Of a stretch of DNA of 64,000 bases, positions 11,453 to 19,865 are shown one piece after another. The first letter of the stretch is position 1; the number at the start of each line of letters is the position of its first letter. Both the position numbers and the translations under genes were made by a program. The stretch comes from Terriglobales bacterium (lineage in GTDB: Bacteria; Acidobacteriota; Terriglobia; Terriglobales; Acidobacteriaceae), in NCBI GenBank assembly GCA_025934735.1, contig JAICWP010000006.1:1-64000 (forward strand), given 5' to 3'. The notes under the pieces are model-generated. The model saw only the letters and a list, made by a program, of their open reading frames with translations. It made no database searches and was not told the origin of the DNA.

Positions 11453-11742
11453 GTTGCACCCATTCGCCTCGGCCAGTAGCTCGCTTTAGACCCTCGCCGA
11501 CCTGCCACTCGCTGCTTCCTTGCGGTCACAACGCGCGATCGTTCCGCTCGGGCTCCGGGCTCACCGCCAACCGGGTAAACCTGTGCAACGCCTCGGGACT
11601 CCAATTGCTTTTCAGCAGGTTTTCCTGTTCGCCTCGACCAGCGCTTTGCTATAGACCCTTACGGACCTTCTCTCCCTCGCCTTGCGGCTGCGAGAGTGAT
11701 CTCGCTCGAGCCCCGGACGCTACGCCAACCGGGTAAACATCA
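11453..11742. repeat. Two degenerate direct repeats in a long gene-free gap
   Basis: The 842-nt gap at 11244-12085 has no ORF I would defend. It contains two related blocks of about 125 nt: block A at about 11453-11583 and block B at about 11620-11742. Shared anchors in the same order are TTCGCCTCG, then CTTTAGACC or CTATAGACC, CTTGCGG, GCTCG, and CGCCAACCGGGTAAAC. A related fragment (GGCTATAGACCG) recurs at 19327-19338. An inverted pair CCGAGG/CCTCGG (11443-11448, 11467-11472) borders block A. Function is unknown. Confidence 0.55.
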
Positions 11743-12085
11743 GAAATTGCCGAAGAACGATTATGGTTTTACTCCTTCTGCTTTTTAAGTCAATCACCAA
11801 GGAAGAAGTTTATTGAGCAGCATTTCCTTAGGCTTGCAGCGCGTCCACACGGCGCTGCCCCAGCCCTGGTGCAGCCCTGGAGGGAACTCAATGGGGAGAA
11901 CCGCCAGCAGCGCGGCTAATGCTCATTTCCGCAGAGTGCAGCCCGTTGATTACGCACTTTCATCGTTCCAAAACTGTGGAAATTGGCCAAAGTTGGCTAG
12001 AGTGGCCGATATCGTCCGGTTTGCATTCGCCGCCCTCCCCGCCGCTACAATTCCAAGCCAGGCAGAGTAGAATCATGCGACTTCA

Positions 12086-13615
12086 ATGACCATGATCGTT
12101 GGGAATCGTTCGTTGCTAAGGATCTTTGCGATCTTGGCGCTGCTGGCGCTGCCGCTGGCTGCGCAGAAAGTTTCGCCGCAGCAGCGCGCGGGGCGCTACC
12201 TGGAGTCGGTGCGCCACCAGCCTTCGCTGCTGCTGGCCTTCCTTGAGCAAATGCCCAAGGGCGGCGACCTGCACAACCATCTGTACGGCGCGGTTTATGC
12301 GGAAAGCTATATCCAGTGGGCGGCGCACGACAGTCTATGCGTGGAACGCGCCAGCCTAGCGCTTGTAAAAGCTCCGTGCGACCCGTCCGCCGGCAAGCCC
12401 CCAGCCGCCGAGGCGCTGAAGGATCCCACTCTGCACGCCCAACTGGTGGACGCGTTCTCCATGCGCGACTGGAACGCAGCGCGAGACTCGGGCCACGACC
12501 ACTTCTTCGACTCGTTTCTGAAGTTCGACGCCGTGACCACCGGGCATATTGGGGACATGCTGGGGGAGGCCGCAGAACTCGCCGCCAATGACCGGGTCAC
12601 CTACCTGGAATTGATGTTTGCTCCCGACACTGACCAGGCTATCCGCCTGGGAGCGCAGGTGGGCTGGAACGACGATTTCGCACAGATGCGCCAGCAGTTG
12701 CTGGCCAACGGCCTCGCCGACGTGATTGCCGCAGCCCGCAAGTCGCTGGATGAAGATGAAGCGCGCATGCGCCAGGATTTGCATTGTGGCGCCCCTGGCG
12801 CGCGGCCCGGCTGCCAGGTCACGGTTCGCTACCTTTACCAGGTGCTGCGCGGTCTTTCCCCGGAGCAGGTATTCGCCCAGATTCTTACCGGATTCGCGCT
12901 GGCCCAGGCTGACCCGCGCGTAGTCGGCCTGAACCTGGTGATGCCGGAGGACTGGTATGTGCCCATGCACGACTTTCGCCTGCACATGAAAATGATGGAT
13001 TACCTGCACGGACTGTATCCCCGGGTGCACATCAGCCTGCATGCGGGCGAATTGTCGGAAGGCATGGTGCCGCCCGAAGGCTTGAGCTTTCATATCCGCG
13101 ATTCGGTGGAGAAGGGACATGCCGAGCGCATCGGCCATGGCGTGGACGTGATGCACGAAACCGACCCTATCGCCCTGCTGAAGGAGATGGCGCGGCGCAA
13201 TGTGCTGGTGGAAATCTGCCTCACCAGCAACGATCTGATTCTGGGAGTCCGCGGGAATGAGCACCCGCTGCCCATCTACATGAAGTATGGAGTGCCAGTG
13301 GCGCTGGCGACCGACGATGAGGGCGTCTCGCGGTCCGACATGACGCACGAATACTTGCGGGCCGTGTCGGGCTACGACCTGAGCTACGCCCAGCTGAAGA
13401 ATATGGCCCGCGCCAGTCTGGAGCACAGCTTTCTGCCCGGCGCCAGCCTGTGGAAGGATGGGCGCACATTCCGTCTGCTGGACGCCTGCGCCCATGACTC
13501 TCCCGCAAAGAGTTCGGTTTCGGCGCCCTGCCGCAAGTTCCTGGATAGCAGCCAGCGGGCGCAGGTGCAGTGGCGGGAAGAAGGAGAGTTCGACAAGTTT
13601 GAGGCGGAGTTCTGA
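12086..13615 (+). CDS. Secreted adenosine deaminase (ADGF/CECR1-like)
   Basis: Hydrolyses adenosine (and probably deoxyadenosine) to inosine and ammonia. The 509-residue product has an N-terminal signal peptide (LLRIFAILALLALPLAAQ), so it acts outside the cytoplasm. Metal and catalytic residues are all visible: DLHNHL (HxH) near residue 60, HAGEL, IGHGVDV and ATDDEGVS (two Asp). The length and insertions match the extracellular growth-factor-type branch rather than the 340-residue cytoplasmic enzyme. A purine nucleoside phosphorylase follows at once, consistent with nucleoside scavenging. There is no strong ribosome binding site; a second ATG two codons in is an alternative start. Confidence 0.9.
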   Translation: MTMIVGNRSLLRIFAILALLALPLAAQKVSPQQRAGRYLESVRHQPSLLLAFLEQMPKGGDLHNHLYGAVYAESYIQWAAHDSLCVERASLALVKAPCDPSAGKPPAAEALKDPTLHAQLVDAFSMRDWNAARDSGHDHFFDSFLKFDAVTTGHIGDMLGEAAELAANDRVTYLELMFAPDTDQAIRLGAQVGWNDDFAQMRQQLLANGLADVIAAARKSLDEDEARMRQDLHCGAPGARPGCQVTVRYLYQVLRGLSPEQVFAQILTGFALAQADPRVVGLNLVMPEDWYVPMHDFRLHMKMMDYLHGLYPRVHISLHAGELSEGMVPPEGLSFHIRDSVEKGHAERIGHGVDVMHETDPIALLKEMARRNVLVEICLTSNDLILGVRGNEHPLPIYMKYGVPVALATDDEGVSRSDMTHEYLRAVSGYDLSYAQLKNMARASLEHSFLPGASLWKDGRTFRLLDACAHDSPAKSSVSAPCRKFLDSSQRAQVQWREEGEFDKFEAEF

Positions 13616-13625
13616 CAAAAGTAGT

Positions 13626-13706
13626 AGCAATTAGCATTTAGCCAGTGGATGCGGTGCTTGAAATCGGCAAGGCTCGTGACCGGCTAAGTGCCAAGTGCTA
13701 ATTGCT
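13626..13706. repeat. Paired 7-bp repeat arms (element 1)
   Basis: Left arm 13626-13643 is built of 7-mers AGCAATT and AGCATTT; right arm 13682-13706 of GCTAAGT, GCCAAGT and GCTAATT. AGCAATTAGCA (13626-13636) is the exact reverse complement of TGCTAATTGCT (13696-13706). A second stretch, TTAGCC, pairs with GGCTAA after skipping part of one repeat unit. It lies between the deaminase and phosphorylase genes and could form a hairpin in their shared transcript. Confidence 0.75.
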
Positions 13707-13724
13707 TCTTCGCAAGAGCACCTG

Positions 13725-14585
13725 ATGCATGAACCACAGATGAGTACGGAACGCACCGACTTCGCACGCGCCGAGCAGGCGGCACAATTCGTCCTCACAA
13801 GAACGAAGCTCCGCCCCAAAATCGCCGTGGTGCTGGGCTCCGGGCTGGGCGCTTTCGCCGACGAACTGAATGAACTCACGCGCATTCCCTATCAGGAGAT
13901 CCCTTCCTTTCCGCGCTCCACTGCCGTGGGCCACGCCGGGGTGCTGGCCATCGGCAAATGTGAAGGCGTGCCGGTAGCGGCCATGCAGGGCCGCGTGCAC
14001 ATGTATGAAGGCTACTCGGCCCAGGAAGTCGCGTTTCCCATGCGGGTGCTAGGACGCATGGGCGTGCGAGCCGCCATCCTGACCAACGCCGCCGGGGGCA
14101 TCAACCTCGAATACAAGCAGGGCTGCCTGGTGCTGCTCAGCGATCACATCAATCTGCAAGGGCGCAATCCGCTGGTGGGAGCGAATGACGAGCGCTTCGG
14201 CCCGCGTTTTCCCGACATGACCCGGGCCCACCACAAGCCTTATCGCCAGGCGGCGATGGACGAAGCGCGGCGTCTGGGAATCACCTGCTTTGAAGGCGTG
14301 TACGCCGCGCTGCTGGGGCCGAATTATGAAACGCCCGCGGAGATCCGTTTCCTGCGCACCATCGGCGCCGACGTGGTCGGGATGAGCACGGTGGCCGAAG
14401 TCATCGCAGCCCATCATATGGGAACCAAGGTGCTCGCCATCTCCTGCGTCACCAACATGGCCGCCGGCATCCTGGACAAACCCATCAATCACGAGGAAGT
14501 GCTGGAAACGGGCGAGCGCGTGAAGGGGCAATTCATCGCCCTGCTGCGGGCAGTGATTCCGCAGATCGCGGCGGATATGGGGTGA
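13725..14585 (+). CDS. punA: Purine nucleoside phosphorylase (trimeric family)
   Basis: Cleaves inosine and guanosine with phosphate to base plus ribose-1-phosphate; cytoplasmic purine salvage. Family motifs are intact: VVLGSGLGAFAD (phosphate loop), GHAGVL, MQGRVHMYEGYS, TNAAGGIN, LLGPNYETPAEIR and GMSTVAEVIAAHHMGTKVLA with the base-binding Asn in CVTNMAAG. From the ATG at 13725 it has 286 residues, normal for the family. ATG at 13740 is possible, and an upstream GTG at 13695 falls inside the repeat element and is rejected. It probably processes inosine made by the deaminase next door. Confidence 0.94.
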   Translation: MHEPQMSTERTDFARAEQAAQFVLTRTKLRPKIAVVLGSGLGAFADELNELTRIPYQEIPSFPRSTAVGHAGVLAIGKCEGVPVAAMQGRVHMYEGYSAQEVAFPMRVLGRMGVRAAILTNAAGGINLEYKQGCLVLLSDHINLQGRNPLVGANDERFGPRFPDMTRAHHKPYRQAAMDEARRLGITCFEGVYAALLGPNYETPAEIRFLRTIGADVVGMSTVAEVIAAHHMGTKVLAISCVTNMAAGILDKPINHEEVLETGERVKGQFIALLRAVIPQIAADMG

Positions 14586-14636
14586 GTGCTCGCTCCATTT
14601 ATAATCAATGCCTTAACGAAACGCAGGAGGACGCCC

Positions 14637-15035
14637 ATGGCTGGAGTGATTCCCGACAAGTACACCGACCTGTTCAAGAAAAAAGCGTTCGCGAGCCTGG
14701 CCACCTTGAAACCGGATGGCAGCCCGCAGGTGACGCCGGTGTGGATTGATTACGATGGCAAGCACGTGATCGTCAACACCGCCGAGGGGCGGGTCAAAGA
14801 TCGCAACCTGAAGCGCGACGGGCGGGTGGCTATCGCCATCATGGACCCGGACAACCCTTATCGCTATTTGGGCGTTGAGGGCAAAGTGGCCGAGGTGACC
14901 AAAAGCGGCGCCGACGCCCACATTGATAAGATGGCCAAGAAATATCTGGGCCAGGATAAGTATCCCAATCGCAGGCCGGGCGAAGTGCGCGTAATTTTCA
15001 AAATCGAACCGGAACGCGCGCACACCATGGGATAG
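14637..15035 (+). CDS. PPOX-class flavin/F420-binding protein
   Basis: A 132-residue split-barrel protein of the pyridoxamine 5'-phosphate oxidase superfamily. The start is fixed by AGGAGG (14625-14630), 6 nt before the ATG. Diagnostic segments are FASLATLKPDGSPQVTPVW, the VNTAEGRVKDRNLKRD loop (phosphate contact in the family), and YLGVEGKV. Members bind FMN or F420 and reduce varied substrates. The exact cofactor is not decidable here, although the N-terminal pattern resembles the F420-dependent TIGR03618-like group. It is 51 nt after punA, with its own good ribosome binding site. Confidence 0.85.
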   Translation: MAGVIPDKYTDLFKKKAFASLATLKPDGSPQVTPVWIDYDGKHVIVNTAEGRVKDRNLKRDGRVAIAIMDPDNPYRYLGVEGKVAEVTKSGADAHIDKMAKKYLGQDKYPNRRPGEVRVIFKIEPERAHTMG

Positions 15036-15067
15036 TGCACCATCCGGACTGCTGTAGAACGTGAATT

Positions 15068-15146
15068 GCTCTTGGCTCTCGGCTCTTAGCTGGAATTCTT
15101 GTGCGGTAGCGCCCAAGCCAATAGCCAAAAGCTAAGAGCCAAGAGC
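15068..15146. repeat. Paired 7-bp repeat arms (element 2)
   Basis: Left arm (15068-15093) reads in 7-mers GCTCTTG, GCTCTCG, GCTCTTA. Right arm (about 15116-15146) reads AGCCAAT, AGCCAAA, AGCTAAG, AGCCAAG. The arms are reverse complements once one 7-nt unit is looped out of the left arm, giving about 17 paired bases. It lies between the PPOX and acetyltransferase genes, 16 nt before the latter's start. Confidence 0.75.
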
Positions 15147-15162
15147 TCTACCCGAGACCAAA

Positions 15163-15633
15163 ATGCCCTCAGCCAAACCTGCCGCTAACTCGGTGCGAAT
15201 TGTTCGCGCTACCAGCGAAGACGTGGAGCGCATCGCGCCCCTGTTCGACGCCTACCGCCAGTTCTACAAACAAAAGTCTGACGTGGCGGGAGCGCGCCGC
15301 TTTATCGGCGACCGCCTGCAGCGCGAGGAATCGGTGATCTTCCTGGCGTTGATGGACGAGAAGGCGGTCGGATTCGTGCAGCTCTATCCGTGCTTTTCTT
15401 CGACGGTCATGAGGCGTATGTGGATTTTGAACGACTTGTTCGTGACTCCGGAGGCGCGGCGGCAAAGTGCGGCCAAGGCGCTGATGGAGCGGGCACGGCA
15501 GTGGGCGGTCGAAACGAAGGCGGATGGGCTGTGGCTGGAGACAGCGGTGGACAATCACCCCGCGCAGCGCTTGTACGAGAGCCTGGGCTGGAAGCTCGAC
15601 AATGACTATTACCGCTACTTAGTGCCGCTATGA
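15163..15633 (+). CDS. GNAT family N-acetyltransferase
   Basis: A 156-residue acetyl-CoA dependent acyltransferase. The fold pattern is clear: VRIVRATSEDVERIAPLF at the N-terminus, then AVGFVQLYPCFS, the acetyl-CoA loop region NDLFVTPEARRQSAAKAL (a degenerate RxxGxA site), and the C-terminal LETAVDNHPAQRLYESLGW typical of the family. The substrate is unknown. It starts just after repeat element 2 without a good ribosome binding site (CCCGAGACC is the nearest purine-rich stretch). Confidence 0.88.
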   Translation: MPSAKPAANSVRIVRATSEDVERIAPLFDAYRQFYKQKSDVAGARRFIGDRLQREESVIFLALMDEKAVGFVQLYPCFSSTVMRRMWILNDLFVTPEARRQSAAKALMERARQWAVETKADGLWLETAVDNHPAQRLYESLGWKLDNDYYRYLVPL

Positions 15634-15714
15634 TCTCCGGGCTTAGCGCCATCGCATCCCAGCCTCGGCAATTAGGGAAAACACCGACCTGGAAAGGCTA
15701 TACCAGACCTCGCC

Positions 15715-16734
15715 TTGAATACGACCACCTATAACCTGGCGCTTTTAGGTTTTGGCAACGTGGGCCGCGCTTTTGTTTCTCTGATGGAACGCAAGCGCCA
15801 GGACCTTCGTGATCAACACGGCATCGAATGGCGACTCACTGGCGTTGCCACTCGCCGCATGGGCTGGATCGCCGCGCCCGATGGCCTTGACCCGGCGGCT
15901 TTATTGCGCGGCGAGACGCGCGCGGCCGCCGGACCCCACAACGTACGCGACTGGCTGCGTGCCGCCCATGCCAACGTGCTGTTTGAAATCACATCGCTCA
16001 ACCGGGAAACCGGCCAGCCCGCTATTGACCATCTGAAGGCTGCGCTCGAACTGGGCGCGCACGCCATCACCGCCAACAAGGGCCCGGTGGTGCATGGCTA
16101 CGAGGAACTAAGCGCGCTAGCTCAGAAGTGCGGGCGCAGATTTCTGTTCGAATCCGCGGTCATGGATGGCGTGCCCATCTTCTGCCTGTTTCGCGACACC
16201 CTGCCTGCGGTCGAAGTCCACGGCTTTCGCGCTCTCCTGAATTCCACCACCAACCTGATCCTGCAGCAGATGGAAGAAGGCAGCACGCTGAACCGCGCCA
16301 TTGCCAAGGCGCAGGAGATGGGAGTCGCGGAAACCGATCCCACGGATGATCTCGAAGGCTGGGATTCAGCCGTCAAAATCGCTGCGCTGGTCACCGTGCT
16401 CATGCGCGAACCGCTTAAGCCGCAAGAGGTGGAACGCCAGGGCATTGAGGACCTGCATCCTTTGGCCGTGCAAGCGGCACGGCGTGCTGGCCACCCTTAT
16501 AAACTGGTATGCGAGGCGCGACGGGAGAACGGCCGGGTGCAGGCCAGCGTGCGGCCGCAACAATTACCGCTCAACGATCCCCTGGCGTGGGTGAATGGAA
16601 CCTCGTCGGCGATTTGCTTTGAGACCGACATCTTTCCCGGCTTAGCGATAACGGAACAAAACCCGGGCGTGACGGAGACCGCGTACGGGCTGCTCGCCGA
16701 CCTGGTGCGCGCCGTGGGCGCGCAAAAGCAATGA
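15715..16734 (+). CDS. Homoserine dehydrogenase, short form without ACT domain
   Basis: Reduces aspartate-semialdehyde to homoserine for threonine and methionine synthesis. The N-terminal Rossmann motif GFGNVGRAF is followed by TANKGPVVHGY, the substrate region NSTTNLILQQMEEG, and ETDPTDDLEGWDSAVKIAAL with its acidic and Lys residues. At 339 residues it lacks the C-terminal regulatory ACT domain, so feedback control is not expected from sequence. The only usable start is a TTG: no ATG or GTG lies between the upstream stop at 15673 and the nucleotide-binding motif. No clear ribosome binding site is seen. Confidence 0.92.
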   Translation: MNTTTYNLALLGFGNVGRAFVSLMERKRQDLRDQHGIEWRLTGVATRRMGWIAAPDGLDPAALLRGETRAAAGPHNVRDWLRAAHANVLFEITSLNRETGQPAIDHLKAALELGAHAITANKGPVVHGYEELSALAQKCGRRFLFESAVMDGVPIFCLFRDTLPAVEVHGFRALLNSTTNLILQQMEEGSTLNRAIAKAQEMGVAETDPTDDLEGWDSAVKIAALVTVLMREPLKPQEVERQGIEDLHPLAVQAARRAGHPYKLVCEARRENGRVQASVRPQQLPLNDPLAWVNGTSSAICFETDIFPGLAITEQNPGVTETAYGLLADLVRAVGAQKQ

Positions 16735-16770
16735 CTTAGGGAAGGACCTCTTATGCTGATACTTGACGGC

Positions 16771-16979
16771 TGTCATGTTGAGCGAGGGCATGCCCGAGTC
16801 GAAACACCCGCGCGCTGACAGAGGCGCCCAGCTTGCTCAAGGGAGTTTCCGCCAAGTGTAAAGGTGGAGTGTGTCTCAAAAGACTCCCTGAAGCAGTTGT
16901 GCAGCCGCCGGCGGCACAGGATCCTTCGGCTCTGCCGGCGGATTCGCAAGCGAATCAGCCGGCGCGCTCAGGATGACAG
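16771..16979. repeat. Two REP-like copies with a long palindrome
   Basis: In the 271-nt gap after homoserine dehydrogenase, TGTCATGTTGAGCGAGGG starts at 16771. A second copy in the opposite orientation ends with GCGCTCAGGATGACAG at about 16964-16979. Between them GCCGGCGGATTCGC (16934-16947) pairs with GCGAATC and GCCGGC (16950-16963, one bulged A). The same TGTCATCCTGAGC core recurs at 5.4, 38.4 and 43.6 kb. Confidence 0.65.
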
Positions 16980-17005
16980 TGGTGGAATGAGGAATAAAGA
17001 ACAAA

Positions 17006-18283
17006 ATGGGCACACAACTTTTAAATCGTAAATCGGCGGCGCTCGATATTGCCTGGGTACGGGAGCAATTCCCTGCCCTGAAGCTCCGGGTGAACGGGCG
17101 CACGGCGGCATTTCTCGATGGGCCTGGGGGCACGCAGGTACCGCAGCGGGTGATTGATGCGGTCACCAACTACTTCGTGGGATCGAATGCCAACGTGGGC
17201 GGCGCTTACCTGACCAGCGAGCGCAATGACGCCATGCTGGCGGAGGCGCATCGCGCCATTGCCGACCTGCTGGGCTGCGACGCCGACGAGGTCTCCTTCG
17301 GCCAGAACATGACCACCCTCACGCTCCTGCTCAGCCGCGCCCTTGGCCGCGAACTGAAGCCGGGCGACGAAATCCTGCTGACCTGGCTTGACCATGACGG
17401 CAATGTCTCGCCCTGGCTGGCGCTGGAAGAAAAGGGCGTGGTCATCAAGCGCGCCGAGGTCAATGCGTCAGACTGCACGCTGCACCTGGATGATCTGGCA
17501 GCCAAAATCACGCCGCGCACCAAGGTGGTGGCGGTGGGCTACGCCTCGAACGCCGTGGGCACCATCAATCCGGTAAAGGAAATTGTGCACCTGGTGCATG
17601 CCGCCGGAGCCCTCGCCGTCATTGATGCCGTGCACTATGCGCCCCATGGCACGATTGACGTGCGCGACCTGGATTGCGATTTCCTGCTGTGCTCGCCCTA
17701 CAAATTCTTCGCGCCGCACTCGGGAGTGATGTACGGCAAGCGGGCGGTGTCGAGCCGTTTGCGGCCGTATAAAGTCCGAGCGCAGTACGACCGCCTGCCC
17801 GAGCAGTGGGAAACGGGTACTCTGTCGCACGAAAATATTGCCGGAGTGGCGGCCGCCATCGAATATCTGGCCGATCTGGGACGCCACAGCGAAACCTCGG
17901 CTTTGAGCCGCCGGGCCGCTCTGCTCGCCGCCTTTGGCGCAATCCGCGACTACGAGCGCGGGCTCATGCAGCCGCTCATCTCCGGGCTGCTGGCCATCCC
18001 CGACCTGAAGTTATATGGCATCACCGACCCGGCGCGGTTTGGGGAGCGCACGCCTACCGTGGCGGTGCGCATCGAGGGGCACACTCCGATTGAGTTGGCG
18101 CGCAAGCTGGGAGAGCGCGGCATCTTCACCTGGGACGGGCACTACTTCGCCCTCGACCTGGCGCGGCGACTGGGGGTGGAATCCAGCGGCGGCTGGTTGC
18201 GTATCGGGCTGGTGCATTACAACACTGCGGAAGAAGTCGCGAGAGTGGTGGAGGAATTGAGAAATATCGCCGCTCGGCGCTAA
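17006..18283 (+). CDS. Cysteine-desulfurase-like class V aminotransferase lacking the C-terminal Cys
   Basis: A PLP enzyme of 425 residues, fold type I. Signature features are FLDGPGGTQVPQRVIDA, SNANVGGAY, HDGNVSPW, and the PLP lysine in CSPYKFFAPHSG. It matches the cysteine-desulfurase-like group (TIGR01976 type). In true desulfurases a mobile loop carries the persulfide Cys. Here the matching loop reads FTWDGHYFA, with no Cys, so sulfur transfer is unlikely and another lyase or aminotransferase reaction should be considered. The gene stands alone with no suf or isc genes nearby. Confidence 0.85.
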   Translation: MGTQLLNRKSAALDIAWVREQFPALKLRVNGRTAAFLDGPGGTQVPQRVIDAVTNYFVGSNANVGGAYLTSERNDAMLAEAHRAIADLLGCDADEVSFGQNMTTLTLLLSRALGRELKPGDEILLTWLDHDGNVSPWLALEEKGVVIKRAEVNASDCTLHLDDLAAKITPRTKVVAVGYASNAVGTINPVKEIVHLVHAAGALAVIDAVHYAPHGTIDVRDLDCDFLLCSPYKFFAPHSGVMYGKRAVSSRLRPYKVRAQYDRLPEQWETGTLSHENIAGVAAAIEYLADLGRHSETSALSRRAALLAAFGAIRDYERGLMQPLISGLLAIPDLKLYGITDPARFGERTPTVAVRIEGHTPIELARKLGERGIFTWDGHYFALDLARRLGVESSGGWLRIGLVHYNTAEEVARVVEELRNIAARR

Positions 18284-18330
18284 CCTTGATCTGAGGCGTG
18301 TTACATTTGCTAACAATTGATATCACACGC

Positions 18331-18359
18331 TTGACCCAGGCAATCACGAGGTATAGGGT
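18331..18359 (+). promoter_or_regulatory. Possible sigma-70 promoter
   Basis: TTGACC (18331-18336), 17 nt, then TAGGGT (18354-18359). It lies in the 397-nt space between the aminotransferase and the receiver gene and would drive only the doubtful small ORF at 18443 or an untranslated RNA. The -10 box is weak. Confidence 0.3.
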
Positions 18360-18442
18360 TACTTACTATGCAACGGTCGGGGTGAACAAACCATGAGGCA
18401 CCCGCCGTCATCGTAGTTTAATTCCGGCGACTCTCCGGGGAT

Positions 18443-18634
18443 TTGTTTTTGGGACGTTCAAAGGGTAAACCAGTCAAGCTCCTGAATCCGAAGTCCGCCG
18501 CCTCGTCCAGCTTTCCTTCCAGCGTTAATTCCCTTTCCGGAACCGATGAACAGGCCTACTGCGCGAAATACCTGAAGCTGGCTGATACTGCTCTGCAGAT
18601 GCCGGTTCGACGGGAACTCAAGAAGGCCAGCTAA
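18443..18634 (+). CDS. Doubtful small ORF, 63 residues
   Basis: Begins with TTG and lacks a clear ribosome binding site. The product is basic and Ser-rich (PKSAASSSFPSSVNSLSG) with no domain I recognise. It is listed because it lies downstream of a possible promoter and its composition is not that of a GC-rich shadow frame. It may be non-coding. Confidence 0.25.
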   Translation: MFLGRSKGKPVKLLNPKSAASSSFPSSVNSLSGTDEQAYCAKYLKLADTALQMPVRRELKKAS

Positions 18635-18680
18635 AGCTAATGCCTGGGTGTACGCCTTTGCCCTGCCCGGAACTTGAGCC

Positions 18681-19067
18681 TTAGGTTGAAAATCGTTTCA
18701 CCAGATCATTAACAATTGCCAGAAATGCCTCTACGGGTTCGCCCTTGTGAATGAAGGCATCCACGTGCCGGACGGTATCGGGGTTCGTGCCCGAATGCAG
18801 CACCACGGGAACGGTGGGTTTGAGGGCTTTGAATTGTGCCGCCAGTTCCACTCCCGTGGTTCCCCGCAGCAGGTGGTCCGCAACTACCAAACTGACGGGC
18901 GCTTCGCGGAACATTTCCAGGGAATCTTCCGCCGTGGATGCCAGGAGAACGGCATAGCCGTTTCTGACCAGAATGTCATTAACAAGGCGCAGCCCAGTCT
19001 GATTGTCATCCACGCAGAGGATGAGGGCTCTCCCAATCAGCACCGGGACCGGCTTGGCGGCCTCCAT
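18681..19067 (-). CDS. Stand-alone response-regulator receiver protein
   Basis: A CheY-like receiver domain with nothing attached, 128 residues from the ATG at 19067. Key residues can be placed: the acidic pair in LILCVDDNQ, the phosphoacceptor Asp in VVADHLLRGTTG, the switch Ser in VVLHSG and the Lys in FIHKGEP. It should therefore be phosphorylatable by a histidine kinase and pass the signal by protein contact. No kinase lies nearby. The frame runs open to 19172, but the extra N-terminus looks unlike a receiver. The space 19068-19380 holds only hairpins and a repeat fragment. Confidence 0.85.
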   Translation of the reverse strand: MEAAKPVPVLIGRALILCVDDNQTGLRLVNDILVRNGYAVLLASTAEDSLEMFREAPVSLVVADHLLRGTTGVELAAQFKALKPTVPVVLHSGTNPDTVRHVDAFIHKGEPVEAFLAIVNDLVKRFST

Positions 19068-19303
19068 CTTGCAGCAAACTCTTTCCCCGGCCAGAGTTGG
19101 AGTAGTGCGGTCCGGGCCCAAGAAGTGGCTTGGGGGAGCCCGGAAAATTGGCATCAATGGTGCCGCGAACAATTAATTTCTGTCAAGGGCCCGTCCGTGC
19201 CAGGTCTGGTACTTGAAGCAGGTCAAGACTGCCGGCTTACGATCCTCGAAATATGTTCCTGATTCAATACAGAGTTTGGGAAGAGGAAGCACAGCGAACC
19301 CCC

Positions 19304-19324
19304 GGAGGAGCGTGGCTCTCCTCC
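19304..19324 (-). terminator. GC-rich hairpin downstream of the small cytochrome c gene
   Basis: GGAGGAG (19304-19310) and CTCCTCC (19318-19324) form a perfect 7-bp stem with a 7-nt loop, 57 nt past the cytochrome stop. No T run follows on either strand, so the terminator call is tentative. A repeat fragment (GGCTATAGACCG) adjoins. Confidence 0.35.
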
Positions 19325-19380
19325 GAGGCTATAGACCGAGTGTTACCGCCAATCGTCGCCTTCGGCGATGCCGGAACCAG

Positions 19381-19698
19381 CTACTTCTTCAGCGTGCGGA
19401 TGAACTTCACCAGTTCCTGAATCTGGTCGCCCGTCAGCTTGCCATCATAAGCGGGCATCTTGCCCTTGCCTTTGGTGATGGCGGCGGTCAGATCGGAGTC
19501 CGACTGCTTCTGCACGTCGGCTGAGCCCAGATCTTTAATGCCCAGGCGCTTGCCCATAGGAGTCTCGCCCTTGCCATCGGGCCCGTGGCACATGGCGCAC
19601 TTGGCTTTGTAAAGGTCGGCGCCGGAATCGGCGGCAAATACCGAGGTGGAAAACATCAGGGCTAGCGCCAGAACAACCAATGAGGCCGTGGTCTTCAT
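19381..19698 (-). CDS. Small periplasmic cytochrome c (class I, one haem)
   Basis: A 105-residue protein with a classic signal peptide (MKTTASLVVLALALMFSTSV, cleaved near VFA-AD). One haem motif, KCAMCHGPDG, lies close to the mature N-terminus, and the distal Met ligand is probably in GKMPAYDGKL. It is an electron carrier of the cytochrome c5/cbb3-like type. The start at 19698 is supported by AAAGGAG 9 nt upstream; an in-frame upstream extension is rejected because it would hide the signal peptide. Its redox partners are not encoded nearby. Confidence 0.9.
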   Translation of the reverse strand: MKTTASLVVLALALMFSTSVFAADSGADLYKAKCAMCHGPDGKGETPMGKRLGIKDLGSADVQKQSDSDLTAAITKGKGKMPAYDGKLTGDQIQELVKFIRTLKK

Positions 19699-19849
19699 TC
19701 TCTTTTTCTCCTTTGACGGTGGGACGCACTCCAGTCCCACACTACAAGAAGGCACTTGGCCTGCCAATCGCCAGCCGAGCTATATGTCTGGCCCAGAATG
19801 AGATAGCTTTGGACCAACGGCGGATGCCACCTCCCGAGCGGGGGAAAAT

Positions 19850-19865
19850 ACACGCTTTAGCGTGT
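19850..19865. repeat. Palindrome in the gap before hemA
   Basis: ACACGC-TTTA-GCGTGT, a perfect 6-bp stem with a TTTA loop. It is the only structured element noticed in the 333-nt space between the divergent cytochrome c and hemA genes. It resembles the TAAA/TTCA-loop palindromes found elsewhere in the window. Confidence 0.5.

Noticed and set aside
11813-12070. 85-codon frame before the adenosine deaminase
   Set aside because: No ribosome binding site, Cys/Ser/Arg-rich composition typical of non-coding GC-rich DNA, and no recognisable motif.
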